Below, in pieces: positions 43,942-54,420 of a DNA stretch of 64,000 bases; the stretch's first letter is position 1; every line of letters starts with the position of its first letter. The stretch covers positions 1,364,001 through 1,428,000 of the forward strand of contig OY783213.1 of assembly GCA_963678705.1 (NCBI GenBank), given 5' to 3'. Under the pieces are notes generated by a model that was given only the letters and a program-made list of their open reading frames with translations, was not told the origin of the DNA and made no database searches. This stretch comes from Panorpa germanica. Taxonomy: Eukaryota; Arthropoda; Insecta; Mecoptera; Panorpidae. Made by a program: the position numbers and the translations under genes.

Positions 43942-44524
43942 AGTTATCTGGAGACACAGTTCTCCGACGGTATAAAGCAACCCTAATATAACAATTAACT
44001 AAATGGATGTAAATGTAACACCTTATATTATTATACAACTCGTTTCACAAGATTCCTAACAAACCCTAATATAACAATTAACTAAATGGATGTAAATGTA
44101 ACACCTTATATTATTATACAACTCATTTCACACGATTTATAACAAATCTAATATAACAATTAACTAAATGGGAAATAACATAATAATATAAATACTTTAT
44201 AACGGGGTGGAACCTTCCTACGGCCCGAAGGATATCTAACGTAGCAATAAAATATGGGAAGACCAATAGTATCACAGAGGTGGAGTTTCCTCACTCTATC
44301 TATTATCCAAGAGGGTGTGTTACCTAAACACATAGTAAATAGAACTAGTATAAATAAAGAACCATTTTGTAATATTAAGTAGAATAATAGTTACTATCCA
44401 TTGAGGAAGTAACCTTAGAAGAATAAGTATATCTTGTATTAAAAGTGCATTGATTATTAAATAAAGTACATTATATTTTAAATATTGTTATTATTGTTAT
44501 ACTAAAACTAGCAATAACATAACT
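43942..44524 (+). repeat. 3' LTR of element C
   Basis: Same length as the 5' LTR. By eye it differs at two positions, both in the first 83-bp repeat (CTCGTTTCACAAGA versus CTCATTTCACACGA). Confidence 0.9.
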
Positions 44525-44528
44525 AGCT
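44525..44528 (+). other. Target-site duplication, right copy (AGCT)
   Basis: Right-hand partner of 39114..39117. Confidence 0.9.
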
Positions 44529-45676
44529 TTCCGCCATATCTCACATACAAATCCGACAGGACCGAAGTGGGAGGCGGAACAGTTATTTTTATACTTCCCA
44601 ATATCACTCACAATGCAATCCACATCCCTAACACCGGATATCTAGAAAATACCGCAGTTGAAGTAACCATAGACCACCAAACTACTACTGTAATTAGCGC
44701 ATACTTCCCACCAAGTCAATCATTACAACACTCTAACCTATCCCCATTGTTTACTAGCGACCGCGTAATTGTCGGTGGAGATTTAAACGCAAAACACGAA
44801 GCCTGGAACTCCCGCTGGACTAGTACTAGAGGGAGAACCTTGCAAAGGTTTTTGCAATTGAACTCTATCGACTTTATGGGGCCCGATAGTTATAAAATAT
44901 ACCCCTATAATCATCGCCCTAATCCCGATATCATTGATATATTTCTTTACAAAAACATTTTCAACCATAAAGAGATAGAAACTAGTTCGGACCTGTCCTC
45001 CGATCACAGGGCAGTCATCCTCCAGTTCGTTAGTCATATTAACTCTAACCCCCGTAAAAATAAAATACCAAACTTTAAATACATTGATCCCCTTAAATTC
45101 ACCCAGCTTCTAAATACAACCCTGCCTTCAGCAAAACCAGTTTTAGAATCACCCTCCGATATAGACAAAGCAGTAAATACCCTTTTTGAAAAGATGGCCG
45201 ACGCTTCTCGCCGGTCTAGAGACAACAATAGCACGTCACATAGCAATAAAACCCTTCAGGAATTCCCCCCTAACATTAGAAATACAGTTTGTTTGCTGAG
45301 ACGGGCACGCCGGAGATGGAAAGAGGGGCGTGTCCTCTCAGACAAACAAATGTATTATAGAATTAAAAAGCTAGTTAAATCCTCCATTAGAAACCACAAA
45401 AACCTTTATTATCAAACTCAGCTAGAAAACGCGAATATTAACTTTAATAACCTTCACACCCTACCCGCAGAAATTCTAAGAGTTGGTCGTCAGATCAAGG
45501 AGATTAGAACACCACATGGGGTGAATTTCTCCCCTCGGGAAATTGCTAATGAAATTAGTAATTACCTGAAGGATGGTTTTAAAACTCATGTAGATATTCA
45601 AATACCCGCCTTTACAGAGGAGGGGAACGATTGGTGTACGCTGGGGTTCCCCAATATGCCGGAATGTAATTCCTGA
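44529..45676 (+). pseudogene. LINE D ORF2 endonuclease continued, to RT start
   Basis: Continues the frame from 39117 (FPPYLTYKSDRTEVGGGTV). Contains ISAYFPP, VIVGGDLNAKHEAWNSR and the closing LSSDHRAVILQF, all intact APE-endonuclease motifs. A linker (RRARRRWKEGRVLSDKQ) runs to NDWCTLGFPNMPECNS and then a stop at 45676. RT fingers and palm should follow but are missing. Confidence 0.85.
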
Positions 45677-45689
45677 AATTAGCATACCT

Positions 45690-46353
45690 CCAAGACGCTT
45701 TAGTTAAGGCAATAATTTTCTACAAACAGTGGCGGGTCAAGATCAATCCTGACAAAACCCAATGTATCCTTTTCACATCCTTACGCAATTCTGCGGGCCG
45801 TAAGGATATCGCTTTGCTTGGCCAGAAAATACCCTGGACAAGCAAAGTGACGTACCTAGGAACTATTCTCAATCCGACTCTGAACTTCAGAAACGAGATT
45901 GAGAGTAGAACCAATAAAGCGAACCAAAGAATTGCCATCCTTCGTCCACTACCTAATCCAAAATCCAAATTAAATCTACAAAATAAACTGACGATTTACA
46001 AGACTTATATCCGCCCCATCCTGCTCTTTGACAGCCTAATATGGGGCCAAACAGTTGATTTTAAACATATTGAAATAATACAAAATAAACTGCTTCGCCT
46101 CATAGCGGGCTGTGGTTGGTATATCCGCAATGACAGAATACGTTACGAACTTGATATTCCCACCTTAGCTTCCCTCACACACGACAAGGCCGCGCGTTTT
46201 TATGAAAACACGCGGAATTCCGAAAACCCGCTTATTGAGGCCTTTGGTGACTACGACCAGGCGGATACGGCCCTGCCTAGGATGCCTAAAAGCTTGTACG
46301 ATAACCTCGTAGTGTCACCTCAAAGCCCCAGGCAAGATCTAACGAAAAAGTAA
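45690..46353 (+). pseudogene. LINE D RT C-terminal domain
   Basis: Begins with LAYLQDALVKAIIFYKQW and KINPDKTQCILFT, sequence that normally follows the YADD box. It continues with KVTYLGTILNPTLNF, YKTYIRPILLF and LRLIAGCGWYIRNDRIRYEL to the stop at 46353. Fingers, palm and YADD are deleted between 45676 and 45690. Confidence 0.85.
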
Positions 46354-46437
46354 TTCGTCCAAAAATCAGCCTCAAATCCTGGTGCTGAACTTAATAAATA
46401 AATAGTATCTCATTGAATTTGCTTCGACAACGCCAAT

Positions 46438-47060
46438 TTACGTAGTGTGTTTGAGTATGACTTGGTACATAGGGTTTTTGAAAAAATTGTCATTATATGG
46501 GTCCCATGAACCAAGTGATCCTACAATCAGTGGTATGATCTGTACGCTCTGGAATCTATCTGCAAGTTCTTGTCTTATGTTCTCGTACTTTTCCAGTTTG
46601 TTTCTGCGTGCCTTTTCCAATGCTTCGAAGCGATTCCCGAATGGTATTGTTACATCTATTATATAACATGACTCACCCTTAAAGAGTACGAGGTCTGGTC
46701 TTAGGTTCTCTCTACCAATTTCCTGGTTTTCCGACATAATAGAGAAATTGCGGCCAATTGCAGCGTTTTTAATTCTCTTCAGAAACGCATTGTGTCGGTC
46801 GGTGTAAGAGGAGCCATATTTTTGTAAGCAACTGTTTAAAACGTGTCCTAATGTTTCCTTGGCCTCTTTGCATACTCTACATAATTGTTCGTTTTCAGGG
46901 AGCAATGGCATTGCTCCATAAAGTTTCACGAGATTCAAACGAGCTTTATGAATGAATTGCCATTCGACGAACCTGGTGTATTGCGCGTCATTTATAAAAT
47001 AGAAGCTAGCCTGCTGTTTTGAGACGCCTTCTATTGTTTTACCTGGCTTTTCAGTTCATG
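46438..47060 (-). pseudogene. Element E restriction-like endonuclease region
   Basis: The order is KARLNLVKL, the knuckle CRVCKEAKETLGHVLNSC, then RPDLVLFKGESCYIIDVTIP with downstream K..KYENI and PLIVGSLGSWDP. This is the PD-(D/E)XK-type nuclease domain of R2-group LINEs, which cuts the target DNA. Upstream (to about 47060) KPGKTIEGVSKQQAS and YTRFVEWQFIHKARLN align with element F. The 47061..47266 stretch is badly broken. Confidence 0.85.
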
Positions 47061-47266
47061 TAGAGTTTTTGTATGTTGCTTTCTGCCAATAGTTCGGAGT
47101 ATTTGCATAGTGTTACAACGTTGGGGTTCTCTGATAAAAGTTTCACCGTGGTTAAGAGAAACACCCTCAGTTGTAAAGTTCCAATTTACCGTTATGCGTC
47201 TTAATGCGATTCTCGCTCTCGTCCAGGTGATAGCTGTTGATGTTGCTGGAGCCCTAAATATTCCTT

Positions 47267-48747
47267 TTATCTCGCATGAGAGGTAGTTACCATTGTCTTC
47301 ATTTGAAGGTGGAGCGCGAAGTCTGCTGCTTTTATGGTATCTTTAGATGTTAGAAGCTTGTATGCATTATCAATGAGTGATATGTCACTATCCGTTGCTG
47401 TATTTGGAATTCCGATACAACCCTCTCTCAAGTCCCCTTCTTGCGGAATATATAGTGACTTTTTGATAAGTGGCCTCATCTTATTATTCAGTTGTTTCCA
47501 CATGGTCTTGGTGGAAGAGCCAACTCGCATTAAGAAGTTACATGCAGGGTACATGAATGTTTTTAAAGCATTAATGCGTTGCCATGGCGCGAGTTTACAT
47601 GACATGATGTTTTGGCCAATTGCAGCGATGGCTTTAGTGTCAGCGTTTCGCAGTATTATATTAAAGCAAACAGAGGCGCCTAACGATCTCTTAATGTCAT
47701 GCTCTTTCAAGTTGCGTATGTTAGTATTGTTGATATTAAAACAAGGTGGAGAATTAGAGGCAATAAATTGCATAGCAAAACATCTCTTAGGGTTAATAAG
47801 GAGCCCTACACATTTTACTAGCATGCTTGTTTTGTCAATAAGTTCCTGCAACTGAATGTTGTTGTTACAAATAAGGATGATGTCGTCTGCGTATGCAATG
47901 ACCCTATGCTCAAGATTTGAGCCTTGTAGCTGACGTATTATAGGATCAATTGCTATTGTTAATAATAATCCACAAGGGGGCAACCCTGTTTTATTCCGCT
48001 GTTCAAATTTATTAGTTCTGTATATCCGTTTGCTGTTAGAACTCTAGTTGTATTATCAGAGTAAATATCTTCAATAATACTAACGAAGGTGATACCAGCA
48101 CCTGCAGCAGTCAATGCATTTAACAATGCTTTATGTGGTATTGACCCGAATGCGTTAGCAAAGTTAATCCATCCAATGCATGTTTTGTTGATTTTCCAGG
48201 ATTTTGCTTTTCTAATTATGGTTTGTAATATATAAATATTTACAAAAACGCCATCAAATTGCAGGAAACCCTTCTGGCAATAGCTAAGCACAATATTACT
48301 TACTAGCCAATCAGTGAGCCTGGATGTTAGTATGCTAGTATATATTTTGTAAATTGTTCTACATATTGCAATTGGTCGCCAGTTCGTGATTTCTGCTTTA
48401 CTACCTTTTTTGTCGATTAGAATTATTGTTGATATCTTCCAGGGTGACGGTACACGCTTATATTTTAAACAACAGTTTAAAATATGCGTCAGTATTTTGC
48501 AGCTTGGGTCTGCTGACCGCCAATGTCTATATGTTAATCGATCATCTCCTGGTGACGAGTTCTCAAATTTTCTCAATCTTATTGATACTTCAGGTGGTGT
48601 AAATTTCCTGGTATTGATTGGCTCACGCGTAATATCCTCGATGGTTGGGTATATGTCACTTGGATAATCCACAAAGGTCAGTGTTTTGGTGAAGTGGTTA
48701 TGGATGTCGTCTTTACTTATTTGGCAGGTGGTGCTTGCTTTACCCAT
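47267..48747 (-). pseudogene. Element E reverse transcriptase
   Basis: 48747..47959 has fingers and palm (SSPGDDRLTYRHWRSADPS, VPSPWKISTIILIDKKGS, NWRPIAICRTIYKIY, GWINFANAFGSIPH, SGIKQGCPL). A small shift occurs after GCPL near 47975. 47983..47267 continues with AIDPII, the catalytic VIAYADDIILI near 47900, GLLINPKRC and LAPWQRINALKTFMYPA. INFANAF keeps N in place of the usual first palm Asp (LDF/VDF), which would impair catalysis. Confidence 0.8.
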
Positions 48748-48749
48748 TA

Positions 48750-50120
48750 TTAATCGAGTTTTTCAATGAATTTTGCGTCATTTACATCACCTAGATTTCT
48801 AGATTTTGCAACATAATTTGGGTCTCTTATTGGTAGCTTAACAATTTTACCTGCCTCAATGGTAATTTCTGTTAAAGTCTGCTCAAAATTTTCCCAATTA
48901 TGGGTGTTAATATTGCTGCTTAAGATCTTTAGTAGTGAATCGCTAAAACCATTAAGTGGTGAGTCATCTGATATGTCATCCGGGAGTCGTGGGAAATTGT
49001 CATTTATATTTTCAGGTTCTTCGTCGATATCGGAATTATTTATATCGGCTGCATGAGGGCTTAATGGAATAGTAAAGTCTGAAGTTATACTGCTTACGCT
49101 TGTTGACAATTGGGATGGTATATGTTGGGATTCAGTGACAAGTGAGATGGTATTTATGATGGTATCCGGTACTATACAGACCTCACTTGTATGCGCAATA
49201 TCGAAAGGTGGAATTGCAGGTTATTGCACGTTATTAATAGACGTATTCACAGTAAGTTGTGGTGTTGTTGTCTCTATAAGGTTATTTGATGCATCTGATG
49301 TTACAGTATTTGGTTCTACATTTTGATTATTGTCGTTGTTGTTGTTATTGGTTGCACGATTACGGCCATAATACCTGCGCTTGCGTTAGCGCGTGTCTGA
49401 TGGGCTGATTTCAGACCCAGGTGGATTAATTTTACTTTCCAAATCACCTCTTATGTGTTTACGTTCGTGATTGACGACACCCTGGTTTGATGAGCAAGTG
49501 TATTCACAATATTTACATTTGAACCTAAATTGAACCAATGGCCTGTTATTTGTTGGTTGTGGTGCTAAACAGTATACCAGATGCCAAGAGGGCTTGTTTG
49601 TAATTACAGAGCGGCATATGTTACAGAAAAAGATGACGGTTTTTATTCTAAATTCGTGTTGTTGCTCAAGGTGACATTTGAGGTTTTGTTTAGATGCTGT
49701 CCAAGTAAAGCATTTGAACATTTTGTCACAGCCAATTTCAGTGCAAGTCATTGCTTCAGGTGTTGGGAAGAAAATGGTTAATGCATCATTTTGTCTTGTA
49801 GGTTTGTTGTTTAAAATCAAATCAGAACCTAATACTATATTTACATCATTACTCTTATTTGTAGTGTTATTATTAACATTATTACGATTTGTAGATTTAA
49901 TTGATGACGAAGACGATTCTGAGTTCGTGAAGTCAGGGTCTATTACTGAGTCATCGACACCTTTTTCAAATGTGTTGTTTGAAGTTATTAATTCCGGGGA
50001 TTTGGATGAGTTGGATGGTATGTTTCCTTTTTCAATTCCCAGCAAAATAATGTCATTACTGATAACGTCTATGGCATTTGTTGCCTTCAAGTCAACCCAT
50101 TCAGCATCCAAATGAAACAC
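48750..50120 (-). pseudogene. Element E zinc-finger region and linker
   Basis: 50120..49386 contains three fingers: CTEIGCDKMFKCF...HLEQQH, FFCNICRSVITNKPSWHLVYC and FKCKYCEYTCSSNQGVVNHERKH. A TAA near 49387 is followed in frame by the basic RKRRYYGRNRAT, a second TAA lies near 49224, and the linker 49109..48750 is acidic (DIDEEPENINDNFPRL). Fingers and the basic stretch bind target DNA in R2-group proteins. Confidence 0.8.
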
Positions 50121-51360
50121 GTCATCAGTAATGTCATTATTTTTCCTTGGTTGGATCGTAAAGAGGTCACACAGCGGGATGGTGATTGGCTGAGGAGATC
50201 CAAGTGACTGGAAAGATGGGGATCCTCCGAAATACTTCCAGACCTTTTGGAGTTAACGGTTGTACAAATTTCAAAAGACTTTGTTAGTCTTTTCGGCTTT
50301 ACTATATTTATTGGTGGTACTATATTGCCTTTTTCTATATTTTTGGTAATATTTTTATTCTTTGACCGTGTGTCTAACAATTTAATTAATTCCGCAAGAT
50401 CGGTTTTCATGTTTTTAACTAATTTGTCTTCTAAAATCTCAAACCTGTAATTAGTTTGCCTCTTTACAGGTTGGAGATTTTATTATATTTTTATATTATT
50501 TTGCGCATTGCTTTCATTGCTGATTATTATATCACGATCAATTGGTTGATCCAACGAATTTTTCGAACTATTGAAAGAATTTTCAACTTTTGAATTTGAT
50601 AAAAACATCATTTGAGGACAGTTAATTAATTTTCTTACAATTTTGTCTTTTGGTGAAAGATTAAATAAAGGGGGTGTTGGAATTAAATTAAAGTTTCTGG
50701 GTAGCGATGAATTTAGAAAAATTAATGAACTGTCTAATGATTTTGAAATTTTGTTCAAGTTATGGTTCTCAAATAGTGCGCATGGTTGCGTTAAATTTAA
50801 TCTTTCTGAGGCGAATGGTTTGATACTGCTGAGAATAATTTTATTTAACAATTTCTTGTCGGAGTTATTTGAAGATGAATTATTTGATTTTAGTACTTCC
50901 GCATATGACCGGGAAATATTACCTGAAAATAAATCTTCTGATTTGTTGCTTAAAATTGACCTTTTTGCATATTCTGATATTATTATTGAGCGTATTTTGT
51001 CATCATTTATTGCAGTACTATGAATTTTGTTTGAAGTGGTACGTTTATTAACGCTTTTGTTTACATCTATATTTGTTTTAACTACGGTTTCTGAAAATAA
51101 TTTGGAATTTGTATCTGAATCTGTTTGTTCAGATTGAGAACTGGAAATATTAGGACAGGAAATGATTGAAGTTGATGATTGTAAAACATTAGGGGTTGAA
51201 CTTAACCTATAAGAATAAAATTTTCTTGTTTTGACTGGAGTAATTTTGACACTTTGATTAGAATTAATGGTTTAGATTGATTCAGAAACAGTTTTTAATT
51301 TTTTATTTGAAGCTGAAATTTTAGTAGATATAATTTTAGGTACACTGAAATCCCATTTAA
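50121..51360 (-). pseudogene. Element E N-terminal Ser/Asn-rich region
   Basis: Frames 51300..50483 and 50410..50087 encode low-complexity sequence with VKTRKFYSYRLSSTPN, SYAEVLKSNNSSS, FLNSSLPRNFNLIPTPP and ELIKLLDTRSKNKNI. The same order exists in E2 (33150..32430), so it is a genuine element domain. At least one TAA (near 51275) and a shift near 50470 interrupt it. I know no function for it. Confidence 0.65.
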
Positions 51361-51361
51361 G

Positions 51362-52705
51362 CGCTGCGCGCTGCAAGCGCGCAAATAACTTTTACATAAG
51401 AGTAATTTTATATAAGAGTCCTGTATGCCATACTTTGTCGAAAGCCTTTTCCAAGTCAATGAAAATCGCACCTGTATTTTTATTTTCATTGTACCGCCTT
51501 GTAATTATTTCATTCAGCCTGATTAGTTGCCGGGTTGTGCAGTGGCCTTCCCAGAAACCAAACTGATTGTTGCTCAGAGTGTCATTTTCTTCTGCATGCG
51601 CGATTAATCTGTCCAATAGCGTTCTTTCAAATATCTTGCTGATATGTGTAAGTAAGCTGATTCGACGATAATTTGCAGGGTCTGATTTCGCTTTACCCGG
51701 TTTCGGAATCATGATTACTTTGGCGGTTTTCCATGTACTGGGAAAGTGGTTATACTTATAAATTGCATTGAGTAGCCTGGTCAATGCAATTATAGCTCTC
51801 TTCTGTATATTTTTCAGTGACTTTGCTGAGATGCCGTCGTCCCCCATGGCTTTATTCATTTTCAGCTTCCGTATGTTATCTTTTACTTTCCATGGTGTAG
51901 TAGGTTTGGGTCGTCCAGGCGCTTGAAATCATAAGTAGTCACTAACGTACTTTTCCACCGCAAGATTGTGTGCTGCATTAATAGGTTCCAAAGGACTGAA
52001 CTGCTTCTCTAATTGTGCTGCAAAAAGTTCGGATTTTTCTTCATCGTCTGTTATAACTAAACCGTCGTGTTTGAGATTTCCGATACATTCTTTTTTCTTT
52101 GTCAGAATTGCAGCTGCTGTCCATATGGATTTGTCTTCGGTACTCAGTTTCTCCACGTCATTTGCCCAGTTTCTGTTTTTGTGGTCCTGAATCCTTTCCC
52201 TTATTGCCGCCTGTAGCCCGTTGAGTTGAGTTTTAATTCTTTGATTTTTTGTGTATTGCCATATTTTCCTGAGCTTGTTTTTCCTAGAAATTAACTGCTT
52301 AATGCTGTCTGGTAGACATTTGTACTCAGGTTTTCTTTGAACGATGGTACTCGCTTTTTCCAGGGCTTTCGTGATGTTAATGGTAATTGCTTTAGCATTT
52401 TCCTCTATGTCTACCGCATCTTTTAGTTTTATTCTAGAATTTATGTTTTTATCCACAAGCTCAGAAAAATATTTCCAATTGGTTCTCGTCCATTTGTCTG
52501 CTTGTTGGTTGGTTGTCGTATGTTTTAGCGTCGGCCAATAGGAGCACTGAATTGTGATCAGAGTTGAGTTCTTGAATAACTCTCTGTATATAATCTGATG
52601 TAATGGCGAGGTCAATAACGTCTCCCTGATGACAGTGATGGTAAATGGTCGGTTCCGTTGGCCCATACACTTCGTACCCAAATTCCATCGAATGTTGCCT
52701 AAGAG
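51362..52705 (-). pseudogene. Jockey-like piece G: endonuclease end to RT fingers, joined to 3' tip
   Basis: Minus strand: EFGYEVYGPTEPTIYHH and GDVIDLAIT (endonuclease end), frameshift near 52500, linker RKNKLRKIWQYTKNQ, stop near 51929, then RT (GDDGISAKSLKNIQKRAI, FPSTWKTAKVIMIPKPGK, NNQFGFWEGHCTTRQL, FIDLEKAFDKVWHTGLLY). It then jumps to the GC-rich 3' tip at 51362..51388. The palm YADD, C-terminus and most of the 3' UTR are missing. Confidence 0.8.
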
Positions 52706-52727
52706 TGGTACCTTTTCTACTACTACT

Positions 52728-53011
52728 GTGGGCGCTGCGCGCTGCAGGCGCGCAAATAAGTTACGTGGTGCCTGTACTTAAACAATGACCACTCATTTCA
52801 CTTGTTTATGTTTTCTTGGGTTGATTTTTTTCTCTAAGTGGAGTCTTTAGATTTATATTTAACGTCCAACAGGGGATGAGCTCCTTCATCCCTGCTATAC
52901 TACACCGGGTTTCGTTATGGTTCACGTGAGCCGGCTAGGGCATTTACAGTTTATATTTATGTCCAACTATGGTAGCCCTGTTCCCATAGCTGTACGGTGG
53001 TACACAATAGT
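52728..53011 (-). other. 3' UTR module of Jockey-like piece G2
   Basis: Ends in the GC-rich tip (CGCTGCGCGCTGCAGGCGCG, 52732..52755) and carries the GGGATG/CATCCC stem near 52872 and the GGTAGCCCTGTTCCCATAGC block near 52972, as in LINE H. Confidence 0.7.
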
Positions 53012-53382
53012 GAACACTTTTAATATTTCCCACCGGGGGATAGTCACGGGGACACTTTTTCACCTTTGATTTAATTTTAATAGGGGTATTGTCACAGGGA
53101 CACGTTTCGGAATTAAAACTGCTGACATCTACTTTTTATTCTGCTTCAGTGTCGAATATGTTTATAGGTTTCTTGTACTTGTAGTGTGGATTACTTCTCA
53201 TGTACTTTCCAAGTTATTTCACTTTGATGTTTTCAGCTTCGTGTGTTTAAAACTGCTGACATCTACTTTTTATTCTGTTTCAGTGTCGAATATGTTTATA
53301 GGTTTCTTGTACTTGTAGTGTGGATTACTTCTCATGTACTTTCCAAGTAATTTCACTTTGATGTTTTCAGCTTCGTGTGTTT
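53012..53382 (-). repeat. Duplicated LINE segments (ORF1 piece and 134-bp RT tail)
   Basis: 53012..53120 repeats 54009..54126 (ORF1 coding). 53115..53248 repeats 53249..53382 with a 134-bp period (RT C-terminal KYKKPINIFDTETE region). Both lie between the RT stop and the 3' UTR. Confidence 0.8.
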
Positions 53383-53939
53383 TCTCGTATAGTTTCTTGC
53401 TTGTTTTTTTTACGAATTCCTTTATGTATTCCATATTTAACTCGTTGTGCAGCTCTTTGGTAGATGTTGTATAGTGACAACCTGCAATGGCGCGTAGCAC
53501 TCTATTTTGGAGTACTTGCAGTTTCTTCATAGACCTTTTGTGGTATGCCCATGCTGGTGCAGCATACGTGATAACAGGTCTTATGTAGCTTTTGTAAATG
53601 AGAAGGTTTGTTTTAATTTGTAGCTTCGATTTGCTGTTGAGCAGAGAGTACAGTCTGCTTCCTATAGCTCGTGACAGTCTTCTCACTTCGTTGGTGTGCT
53701 TGTTGAAGTTCAGCTTTCTGTCCAATGTAACTCCTAGGTACTTAGCATCGTTGCTCCATTCGATGCGGTTGTCTCCAAGTACCCTTTGCGTTGGTACACT
53801 TTGAGAACCACTCTGTATGCTTTGCATTGTAGTCGCCAGCGAGTATTGCGGGGGAGTGTGTTTGTTGCAGGTTCTTCATGTCATTTTTGAAGTCTTCGGT
53901 GGTTCCGTTGCTTCTATTGTAAATGGCTCCGAGCATCAA
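53249..53939 (-). pseudogene. Jockey-like piece G2: endonuclease fragment fused to RT C-terminus
   Basis: 53939..about 53770 is endonuclease (MMLGAIYNRSNGTTEDF, SPAILAGDYNAKHTEWFS). It runs directly into RT C-terminal sequence in an overlapping frame (NRIEWSNDAKYLGVTLDRK, IYKSYIRPVITYAAPAWAY, VLRAIAGCHYTT, KKPINIFDTETE). Everything between, about the portion held in piece G, is absent. Confidence 0.8.
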
Positions 53940-54008
53940 CTACAAAATTCTTTTAGCTCGTTTAAATCTCTTTAGGTACTCTTTAGGTAGGTTTCGGTAC
54001 ACTTTTGA

Positions 54009-54420
54009 GAACACTTTTAATTTTTTTAATATTTACTACCGGGGTATTGTTACGGGTACACTTTTTCACGTTTGTTTTAATTTTAATAGGGGAATTGTCA
54101 CGGGGACACGTTTCAGAATTAAAACTTATATCAGTGTCAGAATTTGATTTATTACTTTATAATTTACTATTAATTTTGTTTCTACTCAATGTTAAACTCG
54201 GAAATTTGTTTGTACTTGACCGTGTACAAATACGCTTTGATGAAGACGTTGATGGTTCATTATTTGCTGAAATAGTAATTTTTTTCGTTGGAATAACACG
54301 TGATAATCTTGGATTTGTTTTTACAATATAAATAACATCACTCTTAGACTCTGTACCAGAAGAATCACTTGTGGGCGGTTCCATTTTTTTGGATGCCATA
54401 CGTGTGACTCTTTTGGACAT
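54009..54420 (-). pseudogene. LINE ORF1-like start upstream of G2
   Basis: ATG 54420 opens MSKRVTRMASKKMEPPTSDS, a Ser/Lys-rich basic region that continues, across a stop near 54157, to CPRDNSPIKIKTNVKKC at about 54100. The latter block recurs in 53012..53120. Probable ORF1 of the Jockey-like family; too short to classify firmly. Confidence 0.5.

Larger units (their letters stand above)
39118..44524 (+). mobile_element. Element C: young gypsy element with gag-protease ORF, lacking RT
   Basis: Two 583-bp LTRs (39118..39700 and 43942..44524), a primer site, one intact 919-codon ORF, decayed integrase and env remnants, and a purine tract. Flanks carry the 4-bp duplication AGCT (39114..39117 and 44525..44528). 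By eye the LTRs differ at two positions. No RT or RNase H motif is present anywhere between the LTRs. A nearly perfect LTR pair around decayed pol/env suggests that the defective form itself was copied, with RT and integrase supplied by relatives. Confidence 0.9.
38105..46400 (+). mobile_element. LINE D: Jockey-like element split by gypsy element C
   Basis: LINE D occupies 38105..39117 and 44525..46400, with element C in between. It is 5'-truncated in ORF1. Removing C and one AGCT rejoins the endonuclease frame exactly. A second 3'-end copy of the same family is at 54971..55063. The RT core is deleted, so this copy could not move itself. Confidence 0.85.
46400..51360 (-). mobile_element. Element E: R2-type LINE with zinc fingers and restriction-like endonuclease
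   Basis: A single-ORF plan on the minus strand: N-terminal Ser/Asn-rich region, three C2H2 fingers, linker, RT, knuckle, restriction-like endonuclease. No 28S rDNA flanks it. Several nonsense codons and shifts inactivate it, but catalytic YADD and the PD...D...K residues remain. At its 5' edge it abuts the GC-rich tip of Jockey-like piece G (51362). Confidence 0.85.
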
